From: Antedon mediterranea
Taxonomy: Eukaryota > Echinodermata > Crinoidea > Comatulida > Antedonidae
DNA: 64,000 nt
NCBI RefSeq assembly: GCF_964355755.1
Contig: NC_092676.1
Location: 23,852,288 to 23,916,287 of the forward strand
Direction of reading: 5' to 3'
Under the pieces are notes generated by a model. The model made no database searches and was not told the DNA's origin. It saw only the letters and a program-made list of their open reading frames with translations. Positions 47,301-60,100 of the stretch are shown here, piece after piece. The stretch's first letter is position 1, and the number at the start of each line of letters is the position of its first letter. Made by a program: the position numbers and the translations under genes.

Positions 47301-50300
47301 AACCGTAACTTAAGGGGACACTTTTCTGTGAAGCAAATGAAGGTCAATAAAGGTCACAACAACCAACCTTTATTAAGGATACACTTTGTTGGGTGTCCCT
47401 TTAATAGGTGTTATATACAAAACACATTGTCTATGTACAGTAATAGATTTGTTTGTATTTACCCCTCTTTGAGCTTTGTGAAGTTGACCTAGGGCCTCAA
47501 CATCTAGAGGGTTCGACTCCAAGGCCCTGGCTGCTTTCAGTCTTGCGGATACCATTGTAGCTATATCAACATCCTACAAAAGAAGAAAATATTATTGTTC
47601 ATCATCATCATCGACTACTTTAAAAGGAACGAACAAATTCATCCACACTCTCATCTACCTGTAGAGTGTGACAATGCTTTTACCACTAATCTCTACACAT
47701 TGAATGCCAAAAAAAACCAAACAAATTCTAAAAGATTTTGTTATAATGTTTACCGGCGTCTTTGTTTCCTCAAAAACTCTATCCTCCGGATCTACTACTG
47801 GACCTGTAGGTGGCGCTGCAGCAACAGGTGGAACTGGTGTTGCGGTAACTGGTGTCAGGACACTAGTTGATGTTTGATTTGTAGGAAATGACAACTGCCC
47901 TCCTGCTGCCATTTTGGGAATTTCGGTAACAGATGTTTCGGTAGTGGTTGTGGCAACAGTTGTGGTAACAGTTGTGGTAGTCGGTGCCTTTGATACCGAT
48001 TCAGTAGTAGCTGGTTTCTGGTATGGCACCCATGCACCATATGGTGAAACTTCTTCCTCTTTCTTGCGATGCTGGGATCCACTGGACACAGGAAACTGTA
48101 TTCTGAGCTTGTCTTTGTCCATATTTGGTGCTCTTTGAACAGCATTCTATAAACAATTAAATGCATTATCATCAAAAATTGAAAAACCACCAAAAGTCAA
48201 ATGATTTGTGAAAGATTTAACAGCAAATAATAACATTTACCCTACTTTTTCAATCAGGTTTTAGTTTCTGCATATATAAACAAACGGGAAGTGGTGTTTT
48301 TTTTAGGTCAACTATATATCTATTATCAAGATGCAAAGAATGCAGTGTGTGACATCACAAGCTGTAATACTGGTGGTTATGTGATGGGAATCCCCTTTCC
48401 ATTCATAAAAAAATATAAAAAGACCACAGATGGTCATACAATATTGTATATGTGCTTGTGTGTAATCATTTTTGTTTATTTCAATGCAGAATACAACACA
48501 TTAAGTTCTTTATAATCAGGGAGATAATGTGGAAAACCAAAAGCACAATCTTAGGCCGGAAGATGAGTCTAAAATACAGTCTCCACGGGAATGTTGGCAT
48601 GTATGATATAAATTATTACAAAATAAATGTTAAGCTGTACTATACCTTGATATTGACAACAATACTCTGTATGTGGGGTTTTAGTTTGAATGGATGATTG
48701 ATGAACGTGTTGGATTCTTCTTCATCGGAATCTACAGGTCTATTCACGGGTGACTCGTCATCAGAATCAACGCCCTCGTCTCGCTTCTGAATTGCTTGGC
48801 AAACTGCCGTTAATTCATTTATTGTCTGCCCACCTTAATTGAAAAAAAAAAAGAATAGAAAAATCATTAAAAAATGATATATAATTATTCTTGTTTGTTC
48901 ACATTAATTAAATTTTTTTCTTCTGAGAAAGAGTACTGAACCTACCACAGTAGACTACAACTAGATTAAGCATTTTTATTTAATTTTGTTTTCGTACGCA
49001 TCCAACAGTGAGTAACTCGCCAATTACAGGATGGATAAACTATTTATAATGATGAATATTAACAAAGTCTCATTTTAGGCTTAGGGAGTGGAGTTGAAAA
49101 AGTCGTGAGTTACAACCCTGGCACTAGGTCGGATTGAACCCCGGACCTTGGGATTGGAAGGCAAGCATGTTAACCACCAAGCTACAGCTCCACTACAAAT
49201 TTAATACATACCAGCTCTTTGGCTTGCTTTATCTTCATTGGACAGCGGAGGTAGCGTCATGCCAGCTGGTAGCAAGCCTGCTTTCATCTGAGCATATGCG
49301 TTTGCTTTCGCGATTTCCAACAGCTTTGCTTTGTCTATACGTTCTGCTGGAGATCGCGAACGTGGTCGACGATCACTGTACATTCGACTTGTTTTCGTTT
49401 TGTACGAGCTTCTATTGCGTGAACGTGACCTCGAACGCCTGTGTCTTTCAGACGTATGTGACCTGCGGGGAGAACGTGACCTACGAGGAGAACGAGACCT
49501 ATGTTTAGATCGTGATCTTCTGTGTTTTTTGCTTTTTGACCATGATCGAGATCGTCGACTATCCTCATGTTTTTTATCGCTATCTCGGCTTTTCTTTTTG
49601 TGTTTCTCCGTTATCTCGCCTTCTTCATTTACAGTCTTATCCCTCTTTCGTTTCTTTGACTTATGAGATTTCTTTTCTTCTTTGTCCTTCTCCTTCTTTT
49701 CTTGTGTCTCCTGTTTATCATCAGTAATGTTTTCACTTACCGACAGAGTTTCTTCTTTTATGCATTGCACCGTTTGATTAAGATCTGGTTCTTTTACAGA
49801 AGTCACTTTGTTATCAGTGACAGGGTTCTCACTATTTTCGCTTTTAATTTGTGTGGTTGTTACCGTTTCTACTGGTATTGTTACTTCAGTGTCATTCTCA
49901 ACTTGTACACTCTGTTTCGCTTCTACTGTCTTTTCCTCCGTTTTCATTTGCTCTTCTTCTGTTAATTTATCTTCAGCAACAATTTCTTTATTTTCAATTA
50001 TAGACCTAGACTCTTCTTCTAAATTCTGTATTTGTTTTTCCTCATCTTGTTTATCAAGATTTTTAAAAGTACCAATATTTTTTTCTATATCTTTTTCTAC
50101 CTTTACAGAGATAGTTTCGTTTGACACAGCAGTACCATCACTGGCAATTGTTACATTGGGTTTCTGAGGTTCCACCGGGGGTTCCACATTGTCTTTTGTA
50201 TCAAACTCTACTATTGTTTCTTCTTTAATTTTATCATGTATTTTACTTTTCTTCTTTTCATTTGTGTTTTTATCTTCTAATTTTACTTTATCTTTAGACT

Positions 50301-51364
50301 TATGTTTTGATTTCTTGTGTTTACCCTTTTTGTGTTTATGTTTATGCCTGTGTTTCTTTTTCTTTTTATCACTACTCTTTGATTGTTTTTCTTCTAGCTT
50401 TTCTTTCACTACCGTTTTATCTTGTTGAATTTCAACATCGCTTAAACTCGAAGCAGTTATTTCGCCTTCTTCGGGTACATCGCGCCACGGCAAAACCTGC
50501 TGGTTCTCCGTTGATTCCTCTTCTGAAGATGATCCCAAGTTGTCAACCTCTTCATCTGTTTTTGATTCGATCACCTGACTTGAAGTATGATCAGAAAGAT
50601 CCTTACTAAATATTTTAATTTGTATTGGTTTTTTTTCTGAATTTTTTTCTTTTCCATTACTCTGCTTATTATTGGTTTCATCTTTGTCATCATCAGCCGG
50701 AATGACATTGTTTTTCTCACAGTGTTTCATTTTCCTCATACTCTCCTTCATTTCTTTAGCAATTCTGTTTTGAATAATGGCACTAAACATAGACTTTTCC
50801 TTTCCATGTTGATTATTTGTGTCTTTTTTATCTTTTGACATGGAATGATCTTTTGTTTTTACAGTACTTGCACTGTAACCTTTTTCTTTATTGTCTGCAG
50901 TTTCATTCTGTGGATTTCTGTAAAGAAAAGTATCAACATCACAGTAACAATATTATAAATTTAAATGAGGAATTGTCAATAGTCAATACATTGTCATTAC
51001 AATACAAATAATAATATTCATGTAAAAAAAAGTTATGCAGTATTTTAGGCCTATTATGCCTGTCAAAGGGTAGACTTATTTTAGTTAACAGACCTCTACT
51101 TTACCTTACTACTAGGCCTATCAATTGCTTTTGTTTTCTGGCTCCACTACCTAGACCTAACTTTATTTTTTTGCTGGCTGCTGTGTCTGGTTCTGGCCCT
51201 ACACTTACTACAAATATAGCTTAAAAGAGCCTACACTAACTGCAAGTAGGCCTAGGCCTAGGTAGGCCTACTCTAGATAGTTACTACCTTTGTTTTTCTT
51301 TTTCAATTGCCTGCATTTTTTGAAGTGCAAAATTCATCAGTGCATCTTGAACATTTGAGTCCAT
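44263..51364 (-). CDS. SON: SON, SR-rich DNA/RNA-binding splicing cofactor
   Basis: Nine coding exons with consistent phase: 51364-51288, 50917-49212, 48833-48646, 48146-47754, 47573-47463, 47178-47056, 45249-45102, 44690-44503, 44397-44263; 1022 residues. The big second exon encodes a K/E-rich region and an RS domain (SRSPRRSRSPRRS). Family blocks follow in order: RIDKAKLLEIAKANA, NHPFKLKP, PVSSGSQHRKKE with YGAWVP, GQFTGSTGVQIL, a G-patch (about 873-916; MGWRQGEGLGKNKEG) and a C-terminal dsRBD (about 930-1015; KHPVSALMEICNKRKW, HDSGPSHQKNFVFK, KKQAKAQAATVALQKMG). SON is a nuclear-speckle protein that promotes splicing of weak introns. Human SON is about 2,426 residues; this protein lacks its long degenerate-repeat region. 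The gene is convergent with DONSON. Exon 1 encodes only 25 whole codons (MDSNVQDALMNFALQKM...), so the start is likely but less certain. Confidence 0.95.
44880..44993. mobile_element. MITE-like element, family A copy 15
   Basis: TAAAGCTGTCTTCATTATC to TGATAGTGTAGACAGAGCTT, about 114 bp, in the SON intron between the G-patch exon and the first dsRBD exon. Confidence 0.85.
45848..45911. repeat. 20-bp minisatellite in a SON intron
   Basis: Three and a half units of AACGTCCCGCATATCGGGGA with few changes. Each unit contains a near-palindrome (CCCGCATATCGGG). Confidence 0.85.
46050..46129. repeat. 20-bp inverted repeat in a SON intron
   Basis: GACCCATCAGTGGAATGGTT at 46050 pairs with AACCATTCCACTAACAGGTC at 46110 (18 of 20 positions, or similar), 40-nt spacer. 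Could be a small hairpin element remnant. Confidence 0.65.
49106..49193 (-). repeat. tRNA-derived SINE fragment, copy 2
   Basis: On the minus strand: TGTAGCTTGGTGGTTAACAT, GCTTGCCTTCCAATCCCAAG and B-box-like GGTTCAATCC, then GACCTAGTGCCAGGGTTG. Same family as 16148-16230. It begins 19 bp beyond the donor of SON exon 2. Confidence 0.65.
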
Positions 51365-51671
51365 TTTCTCTGTTCTTTAATTAGAGGAACATGCACAAAA
51401 GATGAGATTCTAGCCTATGATGCTAGACTGCATACTCGAACTACATTTACATTCGCACAAAAACCAAAGCGCCCTCAAAATTAACTTTGAAGCATGTTTG
51501 TCACTCCACCAGCCAGAGAACGCTTGTGTCAAGCTAGCCAACAATAAGCCAGCCAACAATAAGCCAGCCCACTTTTATTTTTTCCAGCCAACAATAACTA
51601 TGAAACGCCGTTTGTGCATTCTTTACATTTTCATTGTTACTTATGGCTTTTATGATATTAGGAATTAAATA
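51365..51671. other. SON upstream region
   Basis: The 300 bp between the SON start and the satellite should contain its promoter. No TATA box is seen. At 51533-51598 a 15-bp unit, CCAGCCAACAATAAG, repeats three to four times. An open frame across this stretch has no recognisable features. Confidence 0.5.
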
Positions 51672-54600
51672 TTTGTGAGAAAAACGGCGGATTGTTCCTG
51701 GGATTCACTTGGTGGGATTATACTAGGGTACCCCCTTAGTCGTCCAGTATAAGTTAGAGTGGGACCACTGGTCCCGTTTACTCAGCCCTCATCACTAAAA
51801 TTTGAGTGTAACTCAATTACGATTTTTAAAATATAGTTAAATTTGAAACTGTATTTGTGAGAAAATGGCGGATTGTTCCTGGGAGTCACTTGGTGGGATT
51901 ATACTAGGGTACCCCCTTAGTCGTCCAGTATAAGTTAGAGTGCGACCACTGGTCCTGTTTACTCAGCCCTCATCTTAAAAATTTGAGTGTAACTCAATTA
52001 CAATTTTTAAAATATAGTTAAATTTGAAACTGTATTCGTGAGAAAATGGCGGATTGTTCCTGGGAGTCACTTGGTGGGATTATACTAGGGTACCTCCTTA
52101 GTCGTACAGTATAAGTTAGAGTGGGACCACTGGTACCGTTTACTCAGCCCTCACCTTTTAAATTTGAGTGTAACTCATTTACGATTTAAAAAATATAGTG
52201 AAATTTGATACTGTATTTATGAGAAAATGGCGGATTGTTCCTGGGAGTCACTTGGTGGGATTATACTAGGGTACCTCCTTAGTTGTCCAGTATAAGTTAG
52301 AGTGGGACCACTGGTCCCGTTTACTCAGCCCTCATCTTTAAAATTTGAGTGTAACTCATTTACGATTTTTAAAATATAGTGAAATTTGATACTGTATTTG
52401 TGAGAAAACAGCGGATTGTTCCTGAGAGTCACTTGGTAGGATTATACTAGGGTACCCCCTTAGTCGTCCAGTATAAGTTAGAGTGGGACCACTGGTCCCG
52501 TTTACTCAGCCCTCATCTTTTAAATTTGAGTGTAACTCATTTACGATTTTTAAAATATAGTGAAATTTGAAACTGTATTTGTGAGAAAACGGCGGATTGT
52601 TCCATAGAGTCACTTGGTGGGATTATACTAGGGTGCATCCTTAGTCGTCGAGTATAAGTTAGAGTGGGACCACTGGTCCCGTTTACTCAGTCCTCATCTT
52701 TTAAATTTGAGTGTAACTCATTTACGATTTTAAAAATATAGTGAAATTAGATACTGTATTTGTGAGAAAACGGCGGATTGTTCCTGGGAGTCACATGGTG
52801 GGATTATACTAAGGTACGTCCTTAGTCGTCCAGTATAAGTTAGAGTGCGACCACTGGTTCCGTTTACTCAGTCCTCATCTTTTAAATTTGAGTGTAACTC
52901 AATTACGGTAAAAAAATTTTAAAATATAGTGAAAATTGATACTGTATTTGTGAGAAAATGGCGGATTGTTCCTGGGAGTCACTTGGTGGGATTATACTAG
53001 GGTACCTCCTTAGTTGTCCAGTAGAAGTTAGAGTGGGACCACTGGTCCCGTTTACTCAGCCTTCATCTTTTAAATATGAATGTAACTCATTTACGATTTA
53101 AAAAATATAGTGAAATTAGATACTGTATTTGTGAGAAAACGGCGGATTGTTCCTGGGAGTCACATGGTGGGATTATACTAAGGTACGTCCTTAGCCGTCC
53201 AGTATAAGTTAGAGTGCGACCATTGGTTCCGTTTACTCAGCCCTCATCTTTTAAATTTGAGTGTAACTCAATTACGGTAAAAAATTTTTAAAATATAGTG
53301 AAAATTGATACTGTATTTGTGAGAAAATGGCGGATTGTTCCTGGGAGTCACTTGGTGGGATTATACTAGGGTACCTCCTTAGTTGTCCAGTAGAAGTTAG
53401 AGTGGGACCACTGGTCCCGTTTACTCAGCCCTCATCTTTTAAATATGAATGTAACTCATTTACGATTTAAAAAATATAGTGAAATTTGATACTGTATTTG
53501 TGAGAAAATGGCGGATTGTTCATGGGAGTCACTTGGTGGGATTATACTAGGGTACCTCCTTAGTTGTCCAGTATAAGTTAGAGTGGGACCACTGGTCCCG
53601 TTTACTCAGCCCTCATCTTTAAAATTTGAGTGTAACTCATTTACGATTTTTAAAATATAGTGAAATTTGATACTGTATTTGTGAGAAAACGGCGGATTGT
53701 TCCTGAGAGTCACTTGGTGGGATTATACTAGGGTACCCCCTTAGTCGTCCAGTATAAGTTAGAGTGGGACCACTGGTCCCGTTTACTCAGCCCTCATCTT
53801 TTAAATTTGAGTGTAACTCATTTACGATTTTTAAAATATAGTGAAATTTGATACTGTATTTGTGAGAAAACGGCGGATTGTTCCTGAGAGTCACTTGGTG
53901 GGATTGTACTAGGGTGCATCCTTAGTCGTCCAGTATAAGTTAGAGTGGGACCACTTGTCCTGTTTACTCAGCCCTCATCTTTTAAATTTGAGTGTAACTC
54001 ATTTACGATTTTAAAAATATAGTGAAATTAGATACTGTATTTGTGAGAAAACGGCGGATTGTTCCTGGGAGTCACATGGTGGGATTATACTAAGGTACGT
54101 CCTTAGTCGTCCAGTATAAGTTAGAGTGCGACCACTGGTTCCATTTACTCAGCCCTCATCTTTTAAATTTGAGTGTAACTCAATTACGGTAAAAAAATTT
54201 AAAATATAGTGAAAATTGATACTGTATTTGTGAGAAAATGGCGGATTGTTCCTAGGAGTCACTTGGTGGGATTATACTAGGGTACCTCCTTAGTTGTCCA
54301 GTAGAAGTTAGAGTGGGACCACTGGTCCCGTTTACTCAGCCCTCATCTTTTAAATATGAATGTAACTCATTTACGATTTAAAAAATATAGTGAAATTTGA
54401 TACTGTATTTGTGAGAAAATGGCGGATTGTTCCTGGGAGTCACATGGTGGGATTATACTAAGGTAGGTCCTTAGTCGTCCAGTATAAGTTAGAGTGCGAC
54501 CACTGGTTCCGTTTACTCAGTCCTCATCTTTTAAATTTGAGTGTAACTCAATTACGGTAAAAAAATTTTAAAATATAGTGAAAATTGATACTGTATTTGT

Positions 54601-57140
54601 GAGAAAATGGTGGATTGTTCCTGGGAGTCACTTGGTGGGATTATACTAGGGTACCTCCTTAGTTGTCCAGTAGAAGTTAGAGTGGGACCACTGGTCCCGT
54701 TTACTCAGCCTTCATCTTTTAAATATGAATGTAACTCATTTACGATTTAAAAAATATAGTGAAATTAGATACTGTATTTGTGAGAAAACGGCGGATTGTT
54801 CCTGGGAGTCACATGGTGGGATTATACTAAGGTACGTCCTTAGCCGTCCAGTATAAGTTAGAGTGCGACCACTGGTTCCGTTTACTCAGCCCTCATCTTT
54901 TAAATTTGAGTGTAACTCAATTACGGTAAAAAAATTTTAAAATATAGTGAAAATTGATACTGTATTTGTGAGAAAATGGCGGATTGTTCCTGGGAGTCAC
55001 TTGGTGGGATTATACTAGGGTACCTCCTTAGTTGTCCAGTAGAAGTTAGAGTGGGACCACTGGTCCCGTTTACTCAGCCCTCATCTTTTAAATATGAATG
55101 TAACTCATTTACGATTTAAAAAATATAGTGAAATTTGATACTGTATTTGTGAGAAAATGGCGGATTGTTCATGGGAGTCACTTGGTGGGATTATACTAGG
55201 GTGCATCCTTAGTCGTCGAGTATAAGTTAGAGTGGGACCACTGGTCCCGTTTACTCAGCCCTCATCTTTTAAATTTGAGTGTAACTCATTTACGATTTTA
55301 AAAATATAGTGAAATTAGATACTGTATTTGTGAGAAAACGGCGGATTGTTCCTGGGAGTCACTTGGTGGGATTATACTAAGGTACGTCCTTAGTCGTCCA
55401 GTATAAGTTAGAGTGCGACCACTGGTTCCGTTTACTCAGTCCTCATCTTTTAAATTTGAGTGTAACTCAATTACGGTAAAAAAATTTTAAAATATAGTGA
55501 AAATTGATACTGTATTTGTGAGAAAATGGCGGATTGTTCCTGGGAGTCACTTGGTGGGATTATACTAGGGTACCTCCTTAGTTGTCCAGTAGAAGTTAGA
55601 GTGGGACCACTGGTCCCGTTTACTCAGCCTTCATCTTTTAAATATGAATGTAACTCATTTACGATTTAAAAAATATAGTGAAATTAGATACTGTATTTGT
55701 GAGAAAACGGCGGATTGTTCCTGGGAGTCACATGGTGGGATTATACTAAGGTACGTCCTTAGCCGTCCAGTATAAGTTAGAGTGCGACCACTGGTTCCGT
55801 TTACTCAGCCCTCATCTTTTAAATTTGAGTGTAACTCAATTACGGTAAAAAAAATTTAAAATATAGTGAAAATTGATACTGTATTTGTGAGAAAATGGCG
55901 GATTGTTCCTGGGAGTCACTTGGTGGGATTATACTAGGGTACCTCCTTAGTTGTCCAGTAGAAGTTAGAGTGGGACCACTGGTCCCGTTTACTCAGCCCT
56001 CATCTTTTAAATATGAATGTAACTCATTTACGATTTAAAAAATATAGTGAAATTTGATACTGTATTTGTGAGAAAATGGCGGATTGTTCATGGGAGTCAC
56101 TTGGTGGGATTATACTAGGGTACCTCCTTAGTTGTCCAGTATAAGTTAGAGTGGGACCACTGGTCCCGTTTACTCAGCCCTCATCTTTAAAATTTGAGTG
56201 TAACTCATTTACGATTTTTAAAATATAGTGAAATTTGATACTGTATTTGTGAGAAAACGGCGGATTGTTCCTGAGAGTCACTTGGTGGGATTATACTAGG
56301 GTACCCCCTTAGTCGTCCAGTATAAGTTAGAGTGGGACCACTGGTCCCGTTTACTCAGCCCTCATCTTTTAAATTTGAGTGTAACTCATTTACGATTTTT
56401 AAAATATAGTGAAATTTGATACTGTATTTGTGAGAAAACGGCGGATTGTTCCTGAGAGTCACTTGGTGGGATTATACTAGGGTGCATCCTTAGTCGTCCA
56501 GTATAAGTTAGAGTGGGACCACTTGTCCTGTTTACTCAGCCCTCATCTTTTAAATTTGAGTGTAACTCATTTACGATTTTAAAAATATAGTGAAATTAGA
56601 TACTGTATTTGTGAGAAAACGGCGGATTGTTCCTGGGAGTCACATGGTGGGATTATACTAAGGTACGTCCTTAGTCGTCCAGTATAAGTTAGAGTGCGAC
56701 CACTGGTTCCATTTACTCAGCCCTCATCTTTTAAATTTGAGTGTAACTCAATTACGGTAAAAAAATTTAAAATATAGTGAAAATTGATACTGTATTTGTG
56801 AGAAAATGGCGGATTGTTCCTAGGAGTCACTTGGTGGGATTATACTAGGGTACCTCCTTAGTTCTCCAGTAGAAGTTAGAGTTGGACCACTGGTCCCGTT
56901 TACTCAGCCCTCATCTTTAACGTTTGAGTGTAACTCAATTACGATTAATATTTTAAAATATAGTGAAATTTGATACTGTATTTGTGAGAAAATGGCGGAT
57001 TGTTCCCGAGAGTCACTTGGTGGGATTATACTAGCGTACCTCCTTAGTTGTCCAGTTTAAGTTAGAGTGGGACCACTGGTCCCGTTTACTCAGCCCTTAT
57101 CTTTAAAATTTGAGTGTAACTCAATTACGATTAATATTTT
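51672..57140 (+). repeat. satellite array, left arm (about 181-bp monomer)
   Basis: About 30 head-to-tail monomers. The marker TTGTGAGAAAA begins at 51675, 51857, 52038 and 52219, giving spacings of 182, 181 and 181. Each monomer carries GGCGGATTGTTCCTGGGAGT, GGTGGGATTATACTAGGGTA, GTCCAGTATAAGTTAGAGTG, the odd palindrome GGGACCACTGGTCCC and TTTGAGTGTAACTCA. Variants such as TGCATCC, GTACGTCC and GGTTCCATTTACTC recur together at about 2.57 kb (54141 and 56709), showing higher-order organisation. Confidence 0.97.
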
Positions 57141-60100
57141 AAAGATGAGGGCTGAGTAAACGGGACCAGTGGTCCCACTCTAACTTATACAGGATGACTA
57201 AAGAGGTACTCTAGTATAATCCCACCAAGTGACTCTCAGGAACAATACGCCGTTTTCTCACAAATACAGTATCAAATTTCACTATATTTTAAAAATCGTA
57301 AATGAGTTACACTCAAATTTTAAAGATGAGGGCTGAGTAAACGGGACCAGTGGTCCCACTCTAACTTATACTGGACGACTAAGGGTGTACCCTAGTATAA
57401 TCCCACCAAGTGACTCTCAGGAACAATCCGCCGTTTTCTCACAAATACAGTTTCAAATTTCACTATATTTTAAAAATCGTAAATGAGTTACACTCAAATT
57501 TTAAAGATGAGGGCTGAGTAAACGGGACCAGTGGTCCCACTCTAACTTATACTGGAAAACTAAGAGGGTACCTTAGTATAATCCCACCAAGTGACTCCCA
57601 GGAACAATCCGCCATTTTCTCACAAATACAGTATCAAATTTCACTATATTTTAAAAATTTTATCGTAATTGAGTTACACTCAAATTTAAAAGATGAGGGC
57701 TTAGTAAACGGGACCAGTGGTCCCACTCTAACTTATACTGGACGACTAGGGAGGCACCGTAGTATAATCCCACCAAGTGACTCTCAGGAACAATCCGCCG
57801 TTTTCTCACAAATACAGTATCAAATTTCACTATATTTTAAAATATTAATCGTAATTGAGTTACACTCAAACGTTAAAGATGAGGGCTGAGTAAACCGGAC
57901 CAGTGGTCCCACTCTAACTGATACTGGACGACTAAGGGGGTAACCTAGTATAATCCCACTAAGTGACTCCCAGGAACAATCCGCCATTTTCTCACAAATA
58001 CAGTATCAAATTTCACTATATTTTAAAATATTAATCGTAATTGAGTTACACTCAAACGTTAAAGATGAGGGCTGAGTAAACGGGACCAGTGGTCCCACTC
58101 TAACTTATACTGGACAACTGAGGAGGTACCCTAGTATAATCCCACAAAGTGACTCCCAGGAACAATCCGCCATTTTCTCACAAATACAGTATCAATTTTC
58201 ACTATATTTTAAAATTTTTTATCGTAATTGAGTTACACTCAAATTTAAAAGATGAGGGCTGAGTAAACGAAACCAGTGGTCGCACTCTAACTTATACTGG
58301 ACAACTAAGGACGTACCTTAGTATAATCCCACCATGTGACTCCCAGGAACAATCCGCCGTTTTCTCACAAATACAGTATCTAATTTCACTATATTTTTAA
58401 AATCGTAATTGAGTTACACTCAAATGTTAAAGATGAGGGCTGAGTAAACGGGACCAGTAGTCCCACTCTAACTTATACTGGACAACTAAGGAGGTACCCT
58501 AGTATAATCCCACCAAGTGACTCTCAGGAAAAATCCGCCGTTTTCTCACAAATACAGTATCACATTTCACTATATTTTAAAGATCATAAATGAGTTAAAC
58601 TCAAATTTTAAAGATGAGGGCTGAGTAAACGGGACCAGTGGTCCCACTCTAATTTATACTGGACAACTAAGGAGGTACCCTAGTATAATCCCACCAAGTG
58701 ACTCCCAGGAACAATCCGCCATTTTCTCACAAATACAGTATCAAATTTCACTATATTTTTTTAATCGTAAATGAGTTACACTCAAATTTAAAAGATGAGG
58801 GCTGAGTAAACAGTACCAGTGGTCCCACTCTAACTTATACTGTACGAGTAAGGAGGTACCCTAGTATAATCCCACCAAGTGACTCTCAGGAACAATCCGC
58901 CGTTTTCTCACAAATACAGTTTCAAATTTCACTATATTTTAAAAATCGTAAATGAGTTACACTCAAATTTTAAAGATGAGGGCTGAGTAAACGGGACTAG
59001 TGGTCCCACTCTAACTTATACTGGACGACTAAGGGGGTACCCTAGTATAATCCCACCAAGTGACTCCCAGGAACAATCCGCCATTTTTCACAAATACAGT
59101 ATCAAATTTCACTATATTTTAAAAATCGTAAATGAGTTACACTCAAATTTTAAAGATGAGGGCTGAGTAAACCGGACCAGTGGTCCCACTCTAACTTATA
59201 CTGGACGACTAAGGGGGTAACCTAGTATAATCCCACCAAGTGACTCCCAGGAACAATCCGCCATTTTTACACAAATACAGTATCAAATTTCACTATATTT
59301 TAAAATATTAATCGTAATTGAGTTACACTCAAATGTTAAAGATGAGGGCTGAGTAAACGGGACCAGTGGTCCCACTCTAACTTATACAGGATGACTAAAG
59401 AGGTACTCTAGTATAATCCCACCAAGTGACTCTCAGGAACAATACGCCGTTTTCTCACAAATACAGTATCAAATTTCACTATATTTTAAAAATCGTAAAT
59501 GAGTTACACTCAAATTTTAAAGATGAGGGCTGAGTAAACGGGACCAGTGGTCCCACTCTAACTTATACTGGACGACTAAGGGTGTACCCTAGTATAATCC
59601 CACCAAGTGACTCTCAGGAACAATCCGCCGTTTTCTCACAAATACAGTTTCAAATTTCACTATATTTTAAAAATCGTAAATGAGTTACACTCAAATTTTA
59701 AAGATGAGGGCTGAGTAAACGGGACCAGTAGTCCCACTCTAACTTATACTGGACAACTAAGAGGGTACCCTAGTATAATCCCACCAAGTGACTCCCAGGA
59801 ACAATCCGCCATTTTCTCACAAATACAGTATCAAATTTCACTATATTTTAAAAATTTTATCGTAATTGAGTTACACTCAAATTTAAAAGATGAGGGCTGA
59901 GTAAACGGGACCAGTGGTCGCACTCTAACTTATACTGGACGACTAAGGACGTACCTTAGTATAACCCCACCATGTGACTCCGAGGAACAATCCGCCGTTT
60001 TCTTACAAATACAGTATCAAATTTCACTATATTTTTAAAATCGTAAATGAGTTACACTCAAATTTAAAAGATGAGGGCTTAGTAAACGGGACCAGTGGTC

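Noticed and set aside
49331-50428. Several plus-strand open frames rich in F, L, C and S
   Set aside because: They are antisense to the K/E/R/S-rich SON exon 2 and have no independent features.
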